DNA of 7,401 nt from JAABYT01 sp041581935 (lineage in GTDB: Bacteria; Pseudomonadota; Gammaproteobacteria; HK1): the NCBI GenBank assembly GCA_041581935.1, contig JBFICP010000155.1, forward strand, positions 1-7,401. Direction: 5' to 3'. Of the stretch, positions 1 to 6,294 are shown in pieces. The stretch's first letter is position 1. The number at the start of each line of letters is the position of its first letter. The notes under the pieces are model-generated. The model was not told where the DNA came from. It was given only the letters and a program-made list of their open reading frames with translations, and made no database searches. Both the position numbers and the translations under genes were made by a program.

Positions 1-738
1 CTCGTATTGCTGCGCCACGGCGAAAGCACCTGGAACAGGGAGAACCGATTCACCGGCTGGACCGACGTCGATCTCACCGATCGCGGTGTTGAAGAAGCGC
101 GCCGCGCCGGACGCGAGCTCGAGGAAGGAGGATTCCAATTCGACGTCGCGTTTACCTCGGTTCTGAAGCGTGCGATACGGACGTTGTGGATTGTCCTCGA
201 TGAGCTCGATCAGATGTGGGTTCCGGTACATCGCTCCTGGCGTTTGAACGAGCGCCACTATGGCGCCCTGCAAGGGCTCAACAAGGCGGAGACGGCAAAA
301 AAGTATGGCGACGAGCAGGTGCTCGTGTGGCGCCGGAGCTACGATATACCGCCGCCCGCGCTCGAGGACGGCGACGATCGCTTTCCGGGGAACGATCCGC
401 GCTATGCCGATCTGCAATCGCAGGACATTCCGCGAACCGAATGCTTGAAGGACACCGTCGCGCGCTTTCTGCCCTACTGGAAAGAGACCATAGTCCCGCA
501 GATTCGTGCGGGTAAACGCGTGATCATCGTGGCTCACGGCAACTCGCTGCGCGCGCTGGTCAAGTATCTCGATGACGTATCGGACGAGGACATCTTGAGT
601 CTCAATATCCCCACGGGTGTCCCGTTGGTCTACGATCTCGACGACGACCTGCGGCCGATTGGCAGCCGCTATCTGGGAGACGCCGAGGAAGTGCAGCGGG
701 CGATGCAGTCGGTCGCGAATCAGGGGAAATCCGGATAA
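1..738 (+). CDS. gpmA: 2,3-bisphosphoglycerate-dependent phosphoglycerate mutase, 5' end cut off by the window
   Basis: This cytosolic glycolytic/gluconeogenic enzyme interconverts 3- and 2-phosphoglycerate through a phosphohistidine intermediate. The frame is open from base 1 and ends at TAA 736-738, giving 245 codons. The first visible residues, LVLLRHGES, line up with residue 6 onward of E. coli GpmA, so only about five codons are missing and the full length (about 250 aa) is normal. The RHGE motif holds the catalytic histidine (window codon 6). SVLKRAIRTLW, LNERHYGALQGLNKAE (acid/base Glu), the WRR segment, AHGNSLRALVKYLD (second active-site His) and the conserved NIPTGVPLVY block near the C-terminus all follow in order. 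The protein ends with the family-typical VANQGKSG tail. It converges on the ABC exporter gene, with 22 bp between the stops. The true start codon and promoter lie outside the window. Confidence 0.97.
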   Translation, partial: LVLLRHGESTWNRENRFTGWTDVDLTDRGVEEARRAGRELEEGGFQFDVAFTSVLKRAIRTLWIVLDELDQMWVPVHRSWRLNERHYGALQGLNKAETAKKYGDEQVLVWRRSYDIPPPALEDGDDRFPGNDPRYADLQSQDIPRTECLKDTVARFLPYWKETIVPQIRAGKRVIIVAHGNSLRALVKYLDDVSDEDILSLNIPTGVPLVYDLDDDLRPIGSRYLGDAEEVQRAMQSVANQGKSG

Positions 739-760
739 CGGAATACGCGCGACCCCGATG

Positions 761-2569
761 TCACGCCGTCTGATAGTCCCCGTAGAGCTTCGCGTAGAGC
801 CCCCCCGCCGCCATCAAGGTCTCGTGAGCGCCGGTTTCGATGATTCGCCCGGCGTCGAACACGTACACCCGGTCCGCCTGCCTAACCGCACTCAGGCGAT
901 GGGCGATGATCAGAGTCGTGCGCTCGCTGAGGAAATCCTTGAGTGCTTCGTGCAGACGGGCTTCGGTTTCCGTGTCCAGCGCCGAAGTCGCTTCGTCGAG
1001 AATGACCACCTTCGGCTCAGACAGCAGCATTCGCGCAATTGCTAGGCGTTGGCGCTGACCGCCCGAGAGCCGTATACCCTGGCGGCCGATCATGGCGTCG
1101 AGTCCGTGCGGCATTGCCGCCACATCCTGGTCGATCTGCGCAACGGCGAGCGCCCTCCACAGGCTCGCGTCGTCGCATTCACGGCCGAGCGTGAGATTGG
1201 TGCGCACCGTGTCGTTGAGCAACGCGGGATGCTGGAGCACGACGGCCACGTTTTCCCTGACAACGTCGAGGCCAATGCGAGTCACCGGCACGCCGTCGAA
1301 ACGCAGCTCGCCGGATACGGGCGGGTACAGGCCGAGCAGAACCTGTACCAGCGTGGACTTTCCACCGCCGCTCGCGCCGACTACCGCCACCTTTTCGCCG
1401 GCGGCGATCTCGAGGGTCAAGCGATCAAGAACCTGCGGCCCGTGGCCGTAGGCAAAGGACAGATCGTGTACGCTCACTGAAACGGTTTTGCGGCCTTCGA
1501 ATGGATTTTGCTCGTGTGGATAGTCGGGCTCGGAGTGCAACAGCCACAGTCGATTCACGCGTGCCAGCGCCGCCTTGGCGCCGTACCATGCGAACTGGAT
1601 GTTCAGCACTTCCTGAACCGGCGTCATCATGAACCACAGATATCCGAAAACGGCCATCATCTGTCCCACGGTGAGATCCGAGAACACCACTAGCAACATG
1701 CTGACGGCGCGAAACACGTCGAACCCGACGAGAAACACCATGAACGACAGTCGATTGGCCGCTTCACTTTTCCAGGTGAATGCGACCCCATGATCGCGCA
1801 CGTCCCGGGCACGGCCCACGACCCGTTTGAGATAGTGCCGTTCACGGTTCGCCGCACGAATCGTCTGAATGACATCGAGGGTCTCGGTCAAGCCTTCCTG
1901 AAATACCTCGAAGGCGGCGTTCTCGCGACGCTTGAGCTCTTTGACACGCTTGCCTAAGACAATTGTGAGGTAGACCACCACCGGATTCATTAACAGAATG
2001 AAGAGCGCGAGCGGCCAGTGCATCCACAGGAGCACCGCGGCGGTGCCGGCTAGGCTCAGCACCGAGATCACGAATTTGGCCACCGTGGTCCCGGCAAAAT
2101 CGTCGATGGCTTCCATGTCGGTGACGAAATGAGAAGCGACGCCGCCGCTGCCCATGGTTTCGTACTCGGCCATGGATATGCGCTCGAGCCGACCGAGTAG
2201 CTCGCGTCGCATGTGAAACACCATGTCTTTCGAGATTTGCGTGAACTCGCGGACCTGAAGTGCAGCGAACGCCAGCGCCGAGAGGCGAAGTAGTACCGTG
2301 AGCACAAGAATGCTGCATACGTAAAGGATCGGTCCGTGCCAGGCGGCGGGGAACAGCGTGTTGAGCGTCGCCACCACGACTCCTGGCCGGCCGAGAAGCA
2401 CCTCGTCGACCAGTAGCGGCATCAGCAATGGAATGGGTATGGCTGAGAGCACGGCCGCGATGGCGATGATATGGGCGATTATGAGCGTGCGCCGATGCTG
2501 CCGGGCAATGCCGAGCAGATACGACCAGCCGTAGCGTTGCGACCCGCCTATCCTTTCAGCGACCGTCAT
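761..2569 (-). CDS. ABC exporter, fused permease and ATPase (MsbA-like, substrate unknown)
   Basis: This 602-aa half-transporter of the type IV (MsbA/multidrug) exporter fold should act as a homodimer in the inner membrane. The permease half (about residues 25-345) shows six hydrophobic segments near 29-55, 79-103, 163-183, 186-206, 272-296 and 301-316. The ATPase half has the A-loop Tyr374, Walker A GASGGGKS (398-405), Q-loop Gln446, signature LSGGQ (501-505), Walker B VVILDE (521-526, catalytic Glu526), D-loop SALD (529-532) and switch His557, so it looks fully active. There is no N-terminal C39 peptidase domain, so it is not a bacteriocin-processing exporter. ATG 2569 lies inside the end of the upstream aminotransferase gene, 11 nt after a strong GAGGAGGT, which implies co-translation. 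The substrate could be a lipid, drug, peptide or amino-acid derivative; the sequence does not decide. Confidence 0.93.
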   Translation of the reverse strand: MTVAERIGGSQRYGWSYLLGIARQHRRTLIIAHIIAIAAVLSAIPIPLLMPLLVDEVLLGRPGVVVATLNTLFPAAWHGPILYVCSILVLTVLLRLSALAFAALQVREFTQISKDMVFHMRRELLGRLERISMAEYETMGSGGVASHFVTDMEAIDDFAGTTVAKFVISVLSLAGTAAVLLWMHWPLALFILLMNPVVVYLTIVLGKRVKELKRRENAAFEVFQEGLTETLDVIQTIRAANRERHYLKRVVGRARDVRDHGVAFTWKSEAANRLSFMVFLVGFDVFRAVSMLLVVFSDLTVGQMMAVFGYLWFMMTPVQEVLNIQFAWYGAKAALARVNRLWLLHSEPDYPHEQNPFEGRKTVSVSVHDLSFAYGHGPQVLDRLTLEIAAGEKVAVVGASGGGKSTLVQVLLGLYPPVSGELRFDGVPVTRIGLDVVRENVAVVLQHPALLNDTVRTNLTLGRECDDASLWRALAVAQIDQDVAAMPHGLDAMIGRQGIRLSGGQRQRLAIARMLLSEPKVVILDEATSALDTETEARLHEALKDFLSERTTLIIAHRLSAVRQADRVYVFDAGRIIETGAHETLMAAGGLYAKLYGDYQTA

Positions 2570-3812
2570 AGGCGCGTTTGACCTCCTCGGCGATAATCGC
2601 GATTCCCTTCTCGACGGCGTCGGATGATTGCGAGTATGTGACGCGGATACACTCGTGCTTATGCTTCCAGTCTTCCCTGAGGCCGGGAAAAAAATAGTGC
2701 CCCGGAATCACCAGCACGCCGCGCGCTTTCAAACGCTGATAGAGAACCTCGCTGGTGATGGGAAGATCGGGAAACCACAACCACAGGAATATCGCGCCCT
2801 CGGGACGATGAATGCGATACTCATAACCGGCAAGCTCGCGGTGAATCCAGTCGACGGCACGAAATGCCTTGTCACGATAGAAGGGCCGGATGACGTCCCT
2901 ACTGATGGTCATGATCTCGCCGCTCTCGATCATCTCCACGCTCAGCGCTGCGCCGAATCCCCCGGTGGTGAGATTGACGATGGCGTTGATGCCGGCGAGA
3001 GCGCGGATGATTTCTTCATTGGCGACAACGATGCCGGTTCGCACGCCCGGAAGTCCGAGCTTCGAGAGACTCATGCAGAGAATGATATTTTCATTCCACA
3101 CGGGCGTGGCGTCGGTGAAAATGATCTGTGGAAAAGGTGTGCCGTAGGCGTTGTCGATAATGAGCGGCACGTCGTGACCGCGCGCCAGCGCCGTCAGCTT
3201 TTCAATCTCGTGGTCGGTGAGTACGTTGCCTGTCGGATTTGTCGGGCGCGATACGCAGATGGCGCCGATTGCATCGTTCACCGTTACCTGATCGAAATCG
3301 ACGTGGTATTTGAACTGGTTGTCGTCCAGGTGTTCGATGGTGGGTCGGTTGGCATGAAACATGTCGCCGGTGACACCCTGGTCCGCATAACCGATGTACT
3401 CGGGTGTCAACGGCAAAAGGATTTTTCGCGCGGCTCCCGAGTCGTCGTGTCCGGCAAGCAGGTTGAAGAGCATGAACGAAGCGGACTGGCTGCCGTTGGT
3501 CACGGCGATGTTTCTCGTGCCGAGCGACCATCCCAGCTCGCGGCGCAGCAGCCCGGCGAGCGCTTTGACAAAGCGCGTTTCTCCCTGGGGCGGATCGTAC
3601 TCGCCGATGAGGCGCTCGAACTGATCGCCATCGTCGAGAATCTCGCGCATGCGCTGGCGGAATCGAGCCTGGACCGCCGGTATCTGACCCGGGTTCCCAC
3701 CTCCGAGCATGAGCATGCTCTTGTTCACCGACAGAGCGTTTCCGAGATCGTCCATGAGCTGGACGATGCCCGCCTCGCTGCTGAAATGTTTTCCGAAGCT
3801 GGAGAATTGCAT
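2556..3812 (-). CDS. avtA: valine--pyruvate aminotransferase (fold-type I, PLP-dependent)
   Basis: This is a cytosolic PLP enzyme. E. coli AvtA transfers the amino group between valine and pyruvate, giving 2-oxoisovalerate and alanine. The 418-aa product is colinear with E. coli AvtA (about 417 aa) from the N-terminus (MQFSSFGKHFSSEAG) to the C-terminus. Landmarks, numbered from this start, are MLGGGNP (34-41), NGSQSA (106-111), PEYIGYAD (137-144), SRPTNPTGN with the cofactor-contacting Asn192, DNAYGTPFP (Asp220, Tyr223), SLSKLGLPG with Schiff-base Lys251, Arg258, EGAIFLWLWF (338-347), and Arg390, a candidate carboxylate ligand. An in-frame ATG at 3842 would add ten residues (MRAHRIPCAA) absent from E. 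coli AvtA. ATG 3812 is chosen on homology, although neither start has a good Shine-Dalgarno. The TGA at 2556-2558 lies 14 bp inside the ABC exporter gene. Family and reaction type are secure; exact substrate preference is inferred. Confidence 0.93.
   Translation of the reverse strand: MQFSSFGKHFSSEAGIVQLMDDLGNALSVNKSMLMLGGGNPGQIPAVQARFRQRMREILDDGDQFERLIGEYDPPQGETRFVKALAGLLRRELGWSLGTRNIAVTNGSQSASFMLFNLLAGHDDSGAARKILLPLTPEYIGYADQGVTGDMFHANRPTIEHLDDNQFKYHVDFDQVTVNDAIGAICVSRPTNPTGNVLTDHEIEKLTALARGHDVPLIIDNAYGTPFPQIIFTDATPVWNENIILCMSLSKLGLPGVRTGIVVANEEIIRALAGINAIVNLTTGGFGAALSVEMIESGEIMTISRDVIRPFYRDKAFRAVDWIHRELAGYEYRIHRPEGAIFLWLWFPDLPITSEVLYQRLKARGVLVIPGHYFFPGLREDWKHKHECIRVTYSQSSDAVEKGIAIIAEEVKRAYDGR
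2581..2588 (-). promoter_or_regulatory. Shine-Dalgarno of the ABC exporter gene, inside avtA
   Basis: Read on the minus strand this is GAGGAGGT, followed by 11 nt and then ATG at 2569. It lies within the last codons of avtA, so ribosomes finishing avtA arrive at this site. The spacer is slightly longer than ideal, but no other in-frame start is closer to it. Confidence 0.6.
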
Positions 3813-3933
3813 GGCGGCACACGGGATGCGGTGTGCCCTCATTGTAGCGGATAGCTTTCCAGCCGGATTCGGGGTGGGTGCGAGGGTACGCTCGGACTGC
3901 CCGGGCGTCAGTTCCGGGCGCGGCGATGCGCTA
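3813..3933 (-). other. intergenic gap between the tolC-family gene and avtA
   Basis: This 121-bp stretch has no gene of its own, but would hold ten extra codons if avtA started at 3842. It contains one short GC hairpin (3899-3919). A TACAAT on the minus strand at 3841-3846 resembles a -10 box about 30 bp before the chosen avtA start, but I find no -35 partner. Whether avtA is transcribed from its own promoter or by read-through cannot be decided from the sequence. Confidence 0.5.
3899..3919 (-). terminator. short GC hairpin after the tolC-family gene, possible weak terminator or attenuating structure
   Basis: The inverted repeat GCCCGG / CCGGGC (6-bp perfect stem, 9-nt loop) begins 15 bp after the tolC-family stop. 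No T-run follows on the minus strand, so it is not a canonical intrinsic terminator. It could stabilise the 3' end of the upstream message or be chance in GC-rich DNA. Confidence 0.25.
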
Positions 3934-5298
3934 TCAGGGGATCAGCCAGCTGTTGACCTGCTCGATGTCGGCCTCGGAAAGCGTCCCCGCCGCCTGCTTG
4001 AGGATCAGACGGTTAATGATGTAATCGTAGCGCGAGAACGCCAGATCCCGACGCGCCTCGAATACGCGGCGCTCGGCGTTGAGCACGTCCACGGAGGTGC
4101 GCGTGCCGACCTGAAAGCCGGCGTCGATGGCCTCCTTGGCGGACACGGTGGATTTCACCGCCTGGATGAGCGCCTTGACCCGGGAGATGTCGGAATTCAA
4201 ATCCTGGTATGCCGCCCGCGCCTGACGCTGCACGGCGCGCCGCTGGCGCTCCAGATCGTCGAGCGCCTGCTGGTAAAGATGGCGGCTCTCGCGGGTCTGG
4301 GACACCACCAGTCCACCTTCGTAGATGGGCACGGTGAGCTCGAGTCCGACCTGCCCGTCGACGGTTCGGTTATTGCTGCCGATACCGCCGATGCCGCCGT
4401 CGGAATTGAAGTACTGGGCGCGCCCGACCAGATCCAGCGTTGGATAGTGGCCCGCCTCGATGCGGTCGATCTCTTCCCTGGCGTTGGCGGCGGCGTGGCG
4501 CTGGGCCATGATCTGCAGATTCTGGCGCAGTGCCGTCTCGGTCCATTGATTGATGTCCGCCGGGTCGGGGCTCACCAGCGGCATGGTGTCACCGAGTGGC
4601 GCCAGATCCGTCGTGTAAAGACCCGTCACCTCTCGCAACGCCTCGCGGGCATTGTCCAGATCGTTCTCCGCCGCAATCACGTCGGCCGTGGCCAGATCGA
4701 AGCCGGACTGTGCTTCCTCGACATCGGTAATGGCGATGAGGCCGACTTCGAACCGCTGCTGCGCCTGCTTGAGCTGCTGTCCGAACGCTTCCAGAGCCGA
4801 CTTCGCGAACGCCAGTTGATCGCTGGCCCTGAGCACGTCGAAATAACGCTCGGCGACGCGCAGCATCAGCTCCTGGCGTGCAAATGCGAACTCGGCGTTG
4901 GCCTGTCGGGTGCGCAGATCCGCCTGCTCGAGCTGGATCCACAGATCGCGCCGGTAGATCGGCTGCGTCAAGCTGATATCCGCCTGCTGATCACCGAAGT
5001 TGGTGTCGCCCGTGGGCCCGGAGCGGGACTTTTGCACGTCGGCATAATTGTGGCGTACCGCGCCGCCGGCGCTCAGATTGGGGAGCAGGAACGAGCGCGC
5101 TTGCGGCGTCAGCTCCTGGGCGGCGAGATTGGCGGCCACTGCGCCTTGATATTCGGGGTCTGACTCGAGAGAAACGTCGAACAGATCGACCAGAGTCGTC
5201 GCGGCGTTCGCGATGCCGGCGTGCATGGCCAGCAACAGCGCGGCCAGTATCGCTCCTCGACCGCGGTTCATGATCGCATTCGTCGCACTTGATGCCAT
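3934..5298 (-). CDS. tolC: TolC-family outer-membrane efflux/secretion channel
   Basis: This is the outer-membrane and periplasmic tunnel component used by tripartite efflux pumps or type I secretion. The 454-aa precursor has a signal peptide: a basic start (NRGRG, 11-15), a hydrophobic core (about 16-25) and an ANA cleavage site after Ala32. The mature protein shows the internal duplication of the family: RFEVGLIAITDVEEAQ (182-197) in repeat one matches GFQVGTRTSVDVLNAE (394-409) in repeat two, each followed by a long helix. LTQPIYRRD (110-118) and LTVPIYEGG (321-329) are the paired strand/turn motifs. It ends soon after KQAAGTLSEADIEQVNSWL, so it lacks the long disordered tail of E. coli TolC (493 aa). 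ATG 5298 is chosen because GAAGG sits 7 nt upstream; Met10 (5271) lacks a good site. It lies 36 bp behind the methyltransferase gene, probably in one transcript. The specific pump partner is unknown. Confidence 0.93.
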   Translation of the reverse strand: MASSATNAIMNRGRGAILAALLLAMHAGIANAATTLVDLFDVSLESDPEYQGAVAANLAAQELTPQARSFLLPNLSAGGAVRHNYADVQKSRSGPTGDTNFGDQQADISLTQPIYRRDLWIQLEQADLRTRQANAEFAFARQELMLRVAERYFDVLRASDQLAFAKSALEAFGQQLKQAQQRFEVGLIAITDVEEAQSGFDLATADVIAAENDLDNAREALREVTGLYTTDLAPLGDTMPLVSPDPADINQWTETALRQNLQIMAQRHAAANAREEIDRIEAGHYPTLDLVGRAQYFNSDGGIGGIGSNNRTVDGQVGLELTVPIYEGGLVVSQTRESRHLYQQALDDLERQRRAVQRQARAAYQDLNSDISRVKALIQAVKSTVSAKEAIDAGFQVGTRTSVDVLNAERRVFEARRDLAFSRYDYIINRLILKQAAGTLSEADIEQVNSWLIP

Positions 5299-5305
5299 TG
5301 ATGGG

Positions 5306-5310
5306 CCTTC
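5306..5310 (-). promoter_or_regulatory. Shine-Dalgarno deciding the tolC-family start
   Basis: GAAGG on the minus strand, 7 nt before ATG 5298. This supports the longer N-terminus over the internal Met10 start, while keeping a plausible signal peptide either way. Confidence 0.5.
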
Positions 5311-5334
5311 GCTCGAATTCCTGTCGGGATTGAT

Positions 5335-5988
5335 TCAGAGAACGAAACGTTCCGGCTGCTGCACGCCAATCAGCGCAGGCACGACCGTCTCGAAGAGGTC
5401 GTCGGTCGTCCACTGTGAAGGACCCGTCCTCGTGATCAGCAAGGCCTCCATGGCCGGCTCCTGCCCGACGATGACGAACAGTCGTCCGCCCACGGCGAGC
5501 AGCTTCTGGAAGCATTCGTCCAATACCGGCACCGATCCGGTCACGGCGATGACATCGTAAGGTGCGCCCGGCTCCCAGCCGTGCGATGCGTCCCCGGTAT
5601 GCAGCTCGACGTTGTCGATGCCGTGGCTTTCCAGCTTCGCGAGCGCGTCGCGGCGAAGCGAGTCGTGGATCTCGACGCTGGTGACACGTGCCGCCATGCG
5701 CGCCAGCAGGGCGGTGACGAAACCGCTTCCGGTACCAATTTCCAAAACGTGCTCATCGGGTTCGATCTGCAGCGCCTGAAGCAGGCGCGCCTCGACCCGC
5801 GGGCACATCATGCTCTGGCCGTGCCCCAGCGGAATGCAGGTGTCGGCGAAGGCCAGGTTGCGGTATGCCGGCGGCACAAATTCCTCTCTCGGCACCTGCG
5901 ACATCAGGTCAAGCACTCTTTGATCCAGGACCTCCCAGGTCCGGATCTGCTGCTCTACCATGTTGAAACGAGCCTGCTCGAGGTTCAT
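5335..5988 (-). CDS. protein-L-isoaspartate O-methyltransferase family protein (Pcm-like SAM methyltransferase)
   Basis: This 217-aa cytosolic Rossmann-fold methyltransferase belongs to the PCMT/Pcm family, whose characterised members methylate isoaspartyl residues using S-adenosylmethionine. Seen directly are the N-terminal MVEQQIRTWEVLD helix (10-22), PREEFVPPAYRNLAFAD (33-49), SAM motif I VLEIGTGSGF (81-90), acidic VEIHD at the end of strand 2 (105-109), TGDASHGW (131-138) and YDVIAVTGSVP (144-154). The substrate-side motif, GQTISQP in classical Pcm, is here GQSMMCP (57-63), so the Ser-Gln pair is missing and isoaspartate repair is doubtful. Start ATG 5988 matches the family N-terminus (MNLEQARFNMVEQQI); an upstream TTG at 6021 precedes the ribosome site and is rejected. 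The start overlaps the stop of a five-codon mini-ORF. It heads the minus-strand gene run and directly precedes the tolC-family gene. Confidence 0.88.
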   Translation of the reverse strand: MNLEQARFNMVEQQIRTWEVLDQRVLDLMSQVPREEFVPPAYRNLAFADTCIPLGHGQSMMCPRVEARLLQALQIEPDEHVLEIGTGSGFVTALLARMAARVTSVEIHDSLRRDALAKLESHGIDNVELHTGDASHGWEPGAPYDVIAVTGSVPVLDECFQKLLAVGGRLFVIVGQEPAMEALLITRTGPSQWTTDDLFETVVPALIGVQQPERFVL

Positions 5989-6002
5989 GTCAGGAATTCC
6001 AT
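5985..6002 (-). CDS. five-codon mini-ORF (MEFLT) overlapping the methyltransferase start
   Basis: ATG at 6002 is followed by GAA TTC CTG ACA TGA. An in-frame ATG at 6008 would make it seven codons, but that one is too near the ribosome site. The TGA shares an ATGA with the methyltransferase start at 5988. The excellent Shine-Dalgarno (GGAGG 6011-6015) is 8 nt from this ATG but 22 nt from the methyltransferase ATG, so the mini-ORF is the better-placed start. I infer translational coupling or re-initiation; no function for the peptide itself is suggested. Confidence 0.4.
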   Translation of the reverse strand: MEFLT

Positions 6003-6006
6003 GCGC

Positions 6007-6016
6007 ATCACCTCCT
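6007..6016 (-). promoter_or_regulatory. near-perfect Shine-Dalgarno upstream of the methyltransferase
   Basis: The minus strand reads AGGAGGTGAT, a ten-base complement to the 16S rRNA 3' tail. It is optimally spaced for the mini-ORF ATG at 6002 and too far from the methyltransferase ATG at 5988 for direct initiation. Confidence 0.7.
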
Positions 6017-6049
6017 GCCAATGACGTTGGCGGGGAAATGCCAGTGAAA

Positions 6050-6074
6050 AGTATAATTTAAAGTTCTTTCTCAA
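6050..6074 (-). promoter_or_regulatory. putative promoter for the methyltransferase-tolC run
   Basis: On the minus strand TATACT (6050-6055) matches five of six -10 consensus bases and would start transcription near 6043, giving a leader of about 40 nt to the mini-ORF. TTGAGA (6069-6074) resembles a -35 box, but the 13-bp spacing is too short, so the -35 assignment is weak. Confidence 0.35.
6052..6057 (+). promoter_or_regulatory. putative -10 box for the exonuclease gene
   Basis: A perfect TATAAT on the plus strand, overlapping the minus-strand TATACT. The best upstream match is TTGGCG (6027-6032) at 19 bp, longer than ideal. If used, the exonuclease message would carry a leader of about 230 nt. 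Confidence 0.3.
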
Positions 6075-6187
6075 GCGAGGAAGAGTAACCAATTGTTCTT
6101 AAGGCAATTTTCAAGACTGTGATCCAGTCCCCACTAGCGATTTCGGCGCGCTCCACGGCTCTGCAGGAATCTCGTGCCTGGCGCGGA

Positions 6188-6202
6188 CCCGGGGCTCCCG
6201 GG
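6188..6202. repeat. CCCGGG inverted/direct repeat hairpin
   Basis: Two CCCGGG palindromes separated by GCT can form a 6-bp all-GC stem with a 3-nt loop. The same bases also form a 7-base direct repeat, CCCGGGG (6188-6194 and 6197-6203). It lies in the presumed leader of the exonuclease gene. No T-run follows, so it is not a standard terminator. Confidence 0.3.
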
Positions 6203-6294
6203 GCCCAGCGGCTCGCCGCGGCGCGAGGGGAAAGACAGAAGTTTAGCAGGCCGCGAGCCACCGGCGCCGGGGAAGCATCGCAAGCACGGTGTAA

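Larger units (their letters stand above)
6022..6294. other. divergent intergenic region between the methyltransferase and exonuclease genes
   Basis: This 273-bp stretch holds no convincing gene. Its first part (about 6043-6125) is an AT-rich island with -10-like boxes on both strands. Its second part (about 6155-6290) is very GC-rich, with a CCCGGG hairpin at 6188-6202. A 67-codon minus-strand frame starting with GTG at 6261 has no ribosome site and no recognisable features, and is not called. Confidence 0.6.

Noticed and set aside
3813..3842. AvtA start at ATG 3842
   Set aside because: It adds ten residues not present in E. coli AvtA and has only a weak GGAAAG 12 nt upstream. It is not excluded, but the shorter start fits the family better.
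2628..3854. 408-codon plus-strand open frame
   Set aside because: It is antisense to avtA, which is colinear with a known enzyme over its whole length. It looks like a codon-bias shadow.
3709..5163. 484-codon plus-strand open frame
   Set aside because: It lies antisense to the tolC-family gene, whose frame has a signal peptide and family motifs. The plus-strand product has no recognisable domain, and long antisense frames are common in GC-rich DNA.
761..5298. Complete type I secretion system (ABC exporter plus TolC)
   Set aside because: No membrane-fusion protein or substrate gene is present. The exporter lacks a peptidase domain, and the two components are separated by avtA and a 121-bp gap.
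5335..6021. Longer methyltransferase starting at TTG 6021
   Set aside because: That start lies upstream of the Shine-Dalgarno, so the ribosome site would be inside the coding region, and the extra 11 residues do not match the family N-terminus.
6058..6261. 67-codon minus-strand frame upstream of the methyltransferase
   Set aside because: It starts with GTG, has no Shine-Dalgarno, spans the GC-rich hairpin and the AT-rich promoter-like patch, and has no recognisable features.
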